A DNA stretch of 64,000 bases. Origin: Deinococcus sp. HSC-46F16 (lineage in GTDB: Bacteria; Deinococcota; Deinococci; Deinococcales; Deinococcaceae). Under the pieces are notes generated by a model that worked only from the letters and a program-made list of their open reading frames with translations, did not search any database and was not told where the DNA came from. Made by a program: the position numbers and the translations under genes. The DNA lies in assembly GCF_024171495.1 (NCBI RefSeq), contig NZ_JALJZW010000003.1, positions 326,912-390,911 of the forward strand, in the 5' to 3' direction. Positions 62,422-64,000 of this stretch are shown here, piece by piece. Position 1 is the first letter of the stretch; each line of letters opens with the position of its first letter.

Positions 62422-62991
62422 CTATGAGATGGCGAGGCGCTTGAACTCGATGGCGAGCACCCAAGGATTCCCGTCCCACGCCTCCACGCCGTTCAAGCGA
62501 CACCACGCTTTCACGAACTGGGAGCGGGCCGTGTCGTTCTCGTCATTCCAGAAACCCTCCGCGTGCGTGTCCTGATCGGTGATCCTCTGGATTTGATGCG
62601 CGGAGACCCGCACGACCTGGAGCGTGAGGCGGGACAGGCGGCGAGGCATGAACAAAGGCGTACGCCAGCGGATGCCCTCGGCCTGCCAGTCAGGCGGCAG
62701 GTCGCCACGGTCCGCCCTGTAGAGGCAACCGCCGTTCGGGTGCGTCGCGTACGCCTCTTTCACCCACAGAATGTCACCCGTCCTGAAACGCGCGTGCTCG
62801 ACGAGATGGTTCGCCATCGTCAGGTCATCGAAGGATTGAGGCGTCTTGACCCATTGCCACGTGCCGTCCACGTCATCGTTGATCTGGACGGGTTGCGGCT
62901 TGATGATGCGGCGCGTCTGTGTTTTCTCGCCCGCGAGGATCTTCTGAACCATCGGGCCGGAGAAGATGATCGGCAGTTCTCGGATACGCAT
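62422..62991 (-). CDS. ASCH-domain, phage-like protein
   Basis: A 189-residue protein; ATG 62991 with AGGAG upstream. The ASCH/PUA-like signature is PIIFSGPMVQKILAGEKTQT followed by RRIIKPQP; later GDILWVKEAYA and LSRLTLQVVRVSAHQIQ. Such proteins are common in phages and prophages and may bind RNA or modified nucleotides. No other phage genes are around it; an IS3 relic lies just upstream. Confidence 0.8.
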   Translation of the reverse strand: MRIRELPIIFSGPMVQKILAGEKTQTRRIIKPQPVQINDDVDGTWQWVKTPQSFDDLTMANHLVEHARFRTGDILWVKEAYATHPNGGCLYRADRGDLPPDWQAEGIRWRTPLFMPRRLSRLTLQVVRVSAHQIQRITDQDTHAEGFWNDENDTARSQFVKAWCRLNGVEAWDGNPWVLAIEFKRLAIS

Positions 62992-63059
62992 ACCGCTCCT
63001 GACTCGATGTCCTGAATGGGGCGGTGGAGTGACTCCATGATGGAGGACCGCCGGGCAGG

Positions 63060-63260
63060 TCACCTCTGGGCGGCAGTGTAGCGGGCGGCGAACTCGGCGG
63101 GTGGGCCGTACCCCAGGCTGGAGTGCCGTCGGCGTCGGTTGTAGAGGTCCGCACTAAACAAAAGAATGTGCCGTCTGGCATCGTCCATATCGACGTCCTC
63201 TCGCAGATCAACCTCCTCGGCCTTCACGGTCTTGGAGAAGCTCTGAAGTGACCCCCAGGA
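63060..63260 (-). pseudogene. IS3-family transposase C-terminal relic
   Basis: The frame reads SLQSFSKTVKAEEVDLREDV, then YNRRRRHSSLGYGPPAEFAA and a stop, the end of an OrfB integrase core including the last conserved residues. The catalytic aspartates and the N-terminus are absent. Confidence 0.7.
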
Positions 63261-63739
63261 GCGGACCAGGAGGTCGAACACGGAATCCGGCTCGTTCACG
63301 GCTTGCCACCACCCGCGCTTGACCCCTCTGACCGGCAAGCACATCTCGTGGGGAAGCTGCCGCGAACCCGACAGCATTCGCAGTGAGGAGTGGCGCGAAT
63401 CGGCACCCCGGCTCGGATTCCTGCTGGGGCTGGGGTGTGCCCTGCGCGCCCCTGCGGGCCATCAAGCGCAGCCGGTTCGGGTGGAGCTGACTCACCAGCC
63501 CAGCTCGCAAGCCAAGGGGACGAAGGGCGTCCAAGCAGTCGAGGAGGGCCAGGACAGACACGAGGCTGGCCTTGGTACGGGATTGGCGTGACCAGGCGAG
63601 CCGGGGTCAGCCGCTCGCCGTCGGGAACCTCCAGGAGGCCGTCCAGTGCGTTACCGGACCCTGCTGCACGCAAACGGCGAAGGCCCCCGGCGTGGCTGGC
63701 GACGACCGCATCAGCAACCGACATGCGCTCGGCGCGCCT
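63261..63739. other. Scrambled region between IS3 relic and truncated dioxygenase
   Basis: All six frames are largely open because of GC content, but none is convincing. The dioxygenase N-terminal half expected here is missing, so this stretch probably results from insertion or deletion. Confidence 0.35.
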
Positions 63740-64000
63740 TCCCAGGAATTCGTCGCCGCCACCGAGGCCTTTTCCCGGGGCGTGCTGGGCTTTGACGTGG
63801 TGGCCCGCTGGCCGGGAGCGCTGTTCGTGTCGGTGGGCGGCTACCACCACCTCGGCCTGAACGCCTGGCAAAGCGGGGGAGGCCGCCCCGCGCCCGAGAC
63901 GACGGCCCGGCTGCTGGGCGTGGAGCTGACGCTGCCCGGAGCCGCCGAGGTCGAGCGGCTGGCCGCGCACCTGGAGGCCGCCGGAGTCCCCTTCACGCGG
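63740..64000 (+). pseudogene. Catechol-2,3-dioxygenase-like VOC protein, truncated at 5' end and by the window edge
   Basis: The frame reads ATEAFSRGVLGFDVVARWPG, then ALFVSVGGYHHLGLNAWQSG, matching the second half of CatE-type extradiol dioxygenases (normally AFYRxVLGF and GGYHHHLGLNTW). One histidine of the HHH run is missing and the first VOC unit is absent. The frame runs off the right edge, so the 3' end is unknown. Confidence 0.6.

Overview
The window is GC-rich bacterial chromosome. Several features suggest a Deinococcus-like organism: the primary sigma factor and its acidic N-terminus, many genes whose -10 box (TATCCT or TACGCT) lies about 7 nt before the start codon (leaderless or nearly so), strong GGAGG ribosome sites on other genes, and the overall gene content. 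This lineage is inferred; there is no rRNA gene in the window. Genes are dense, and translational coupling through ATGA or GTGA overlaps is common.

Left third (1-23,900), mostly housekeeping. A PucR-type regulator (partial) diverges from a nine-gene 4-hydroxyphenylacetate/homoprotocatechuate meta-cleavage operon (hpaG-like, hpaE, hpaB, hpaD, hpaH, hpaI, plus an epimerase, two VOC proteins and a secreted protein). The flavin reductase hpaC and the isomerase hpaF are not here. Then come rpoD-marR, a microbial rhodopsin translationally coupled to an unrecognised protein, a DEAD-box helicase, an SPFH/RHH gene pair, a liv-type ABC transporter with a LivM-LivG fusion, inorganic pyrophosphatase and a GAF-rich histidine kinase.

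Middle (23,900-37,300), an accessory, scarred region. It holds a kinase relic, a Tat-exported intradiol dioxygenase-like lipoprotein next to tatA, a DUF3500/EF-hand/HupE operon, a small regulator diverging from a membrane protein, and two convergent sensor proteins that both look like pseudo-histidine kinases (one carries a degenerate CheB domain). Two copies of a structured RNA with a tRNA-like T arm and an intrinsic terminator flank the sensor pair. Two relics of the same serine-recombinase C-terminus lie near the edges, one abutting a truncated copC next to a frameshifted copD.

Right part (37,300-64,000). A class Ib ribonucleotide reductase operon (thioesterase, small ORF, nrdI, nrdE, nrdF, nrdH) is preceded by a promoter, a cobalamin riboswitch and a terminator, so it should be switched off by B12. 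Next are a TetR/P450 divergent pair, a Gfo/Idh/MocA oxidoreductase, and a two-component system followed by an HbpS/GlcG-like secreted protein and a periplasmic ankyrin protein; this resembles the SenS-SenR-HbpS redox/haem sensing logic. After that come an SRPBCC protein, two formaldehyde-dehydrogenase-like zinc dehydrogenases and a yellow/MRJP-family protein, then LtrA, a CPA1 antiporter, an aldo/keto reductase, an ASCH protein, IS6 and IS3 transposase relics, and a truncated catechol-2,3-dioxygenase-like gene running off the right edge.
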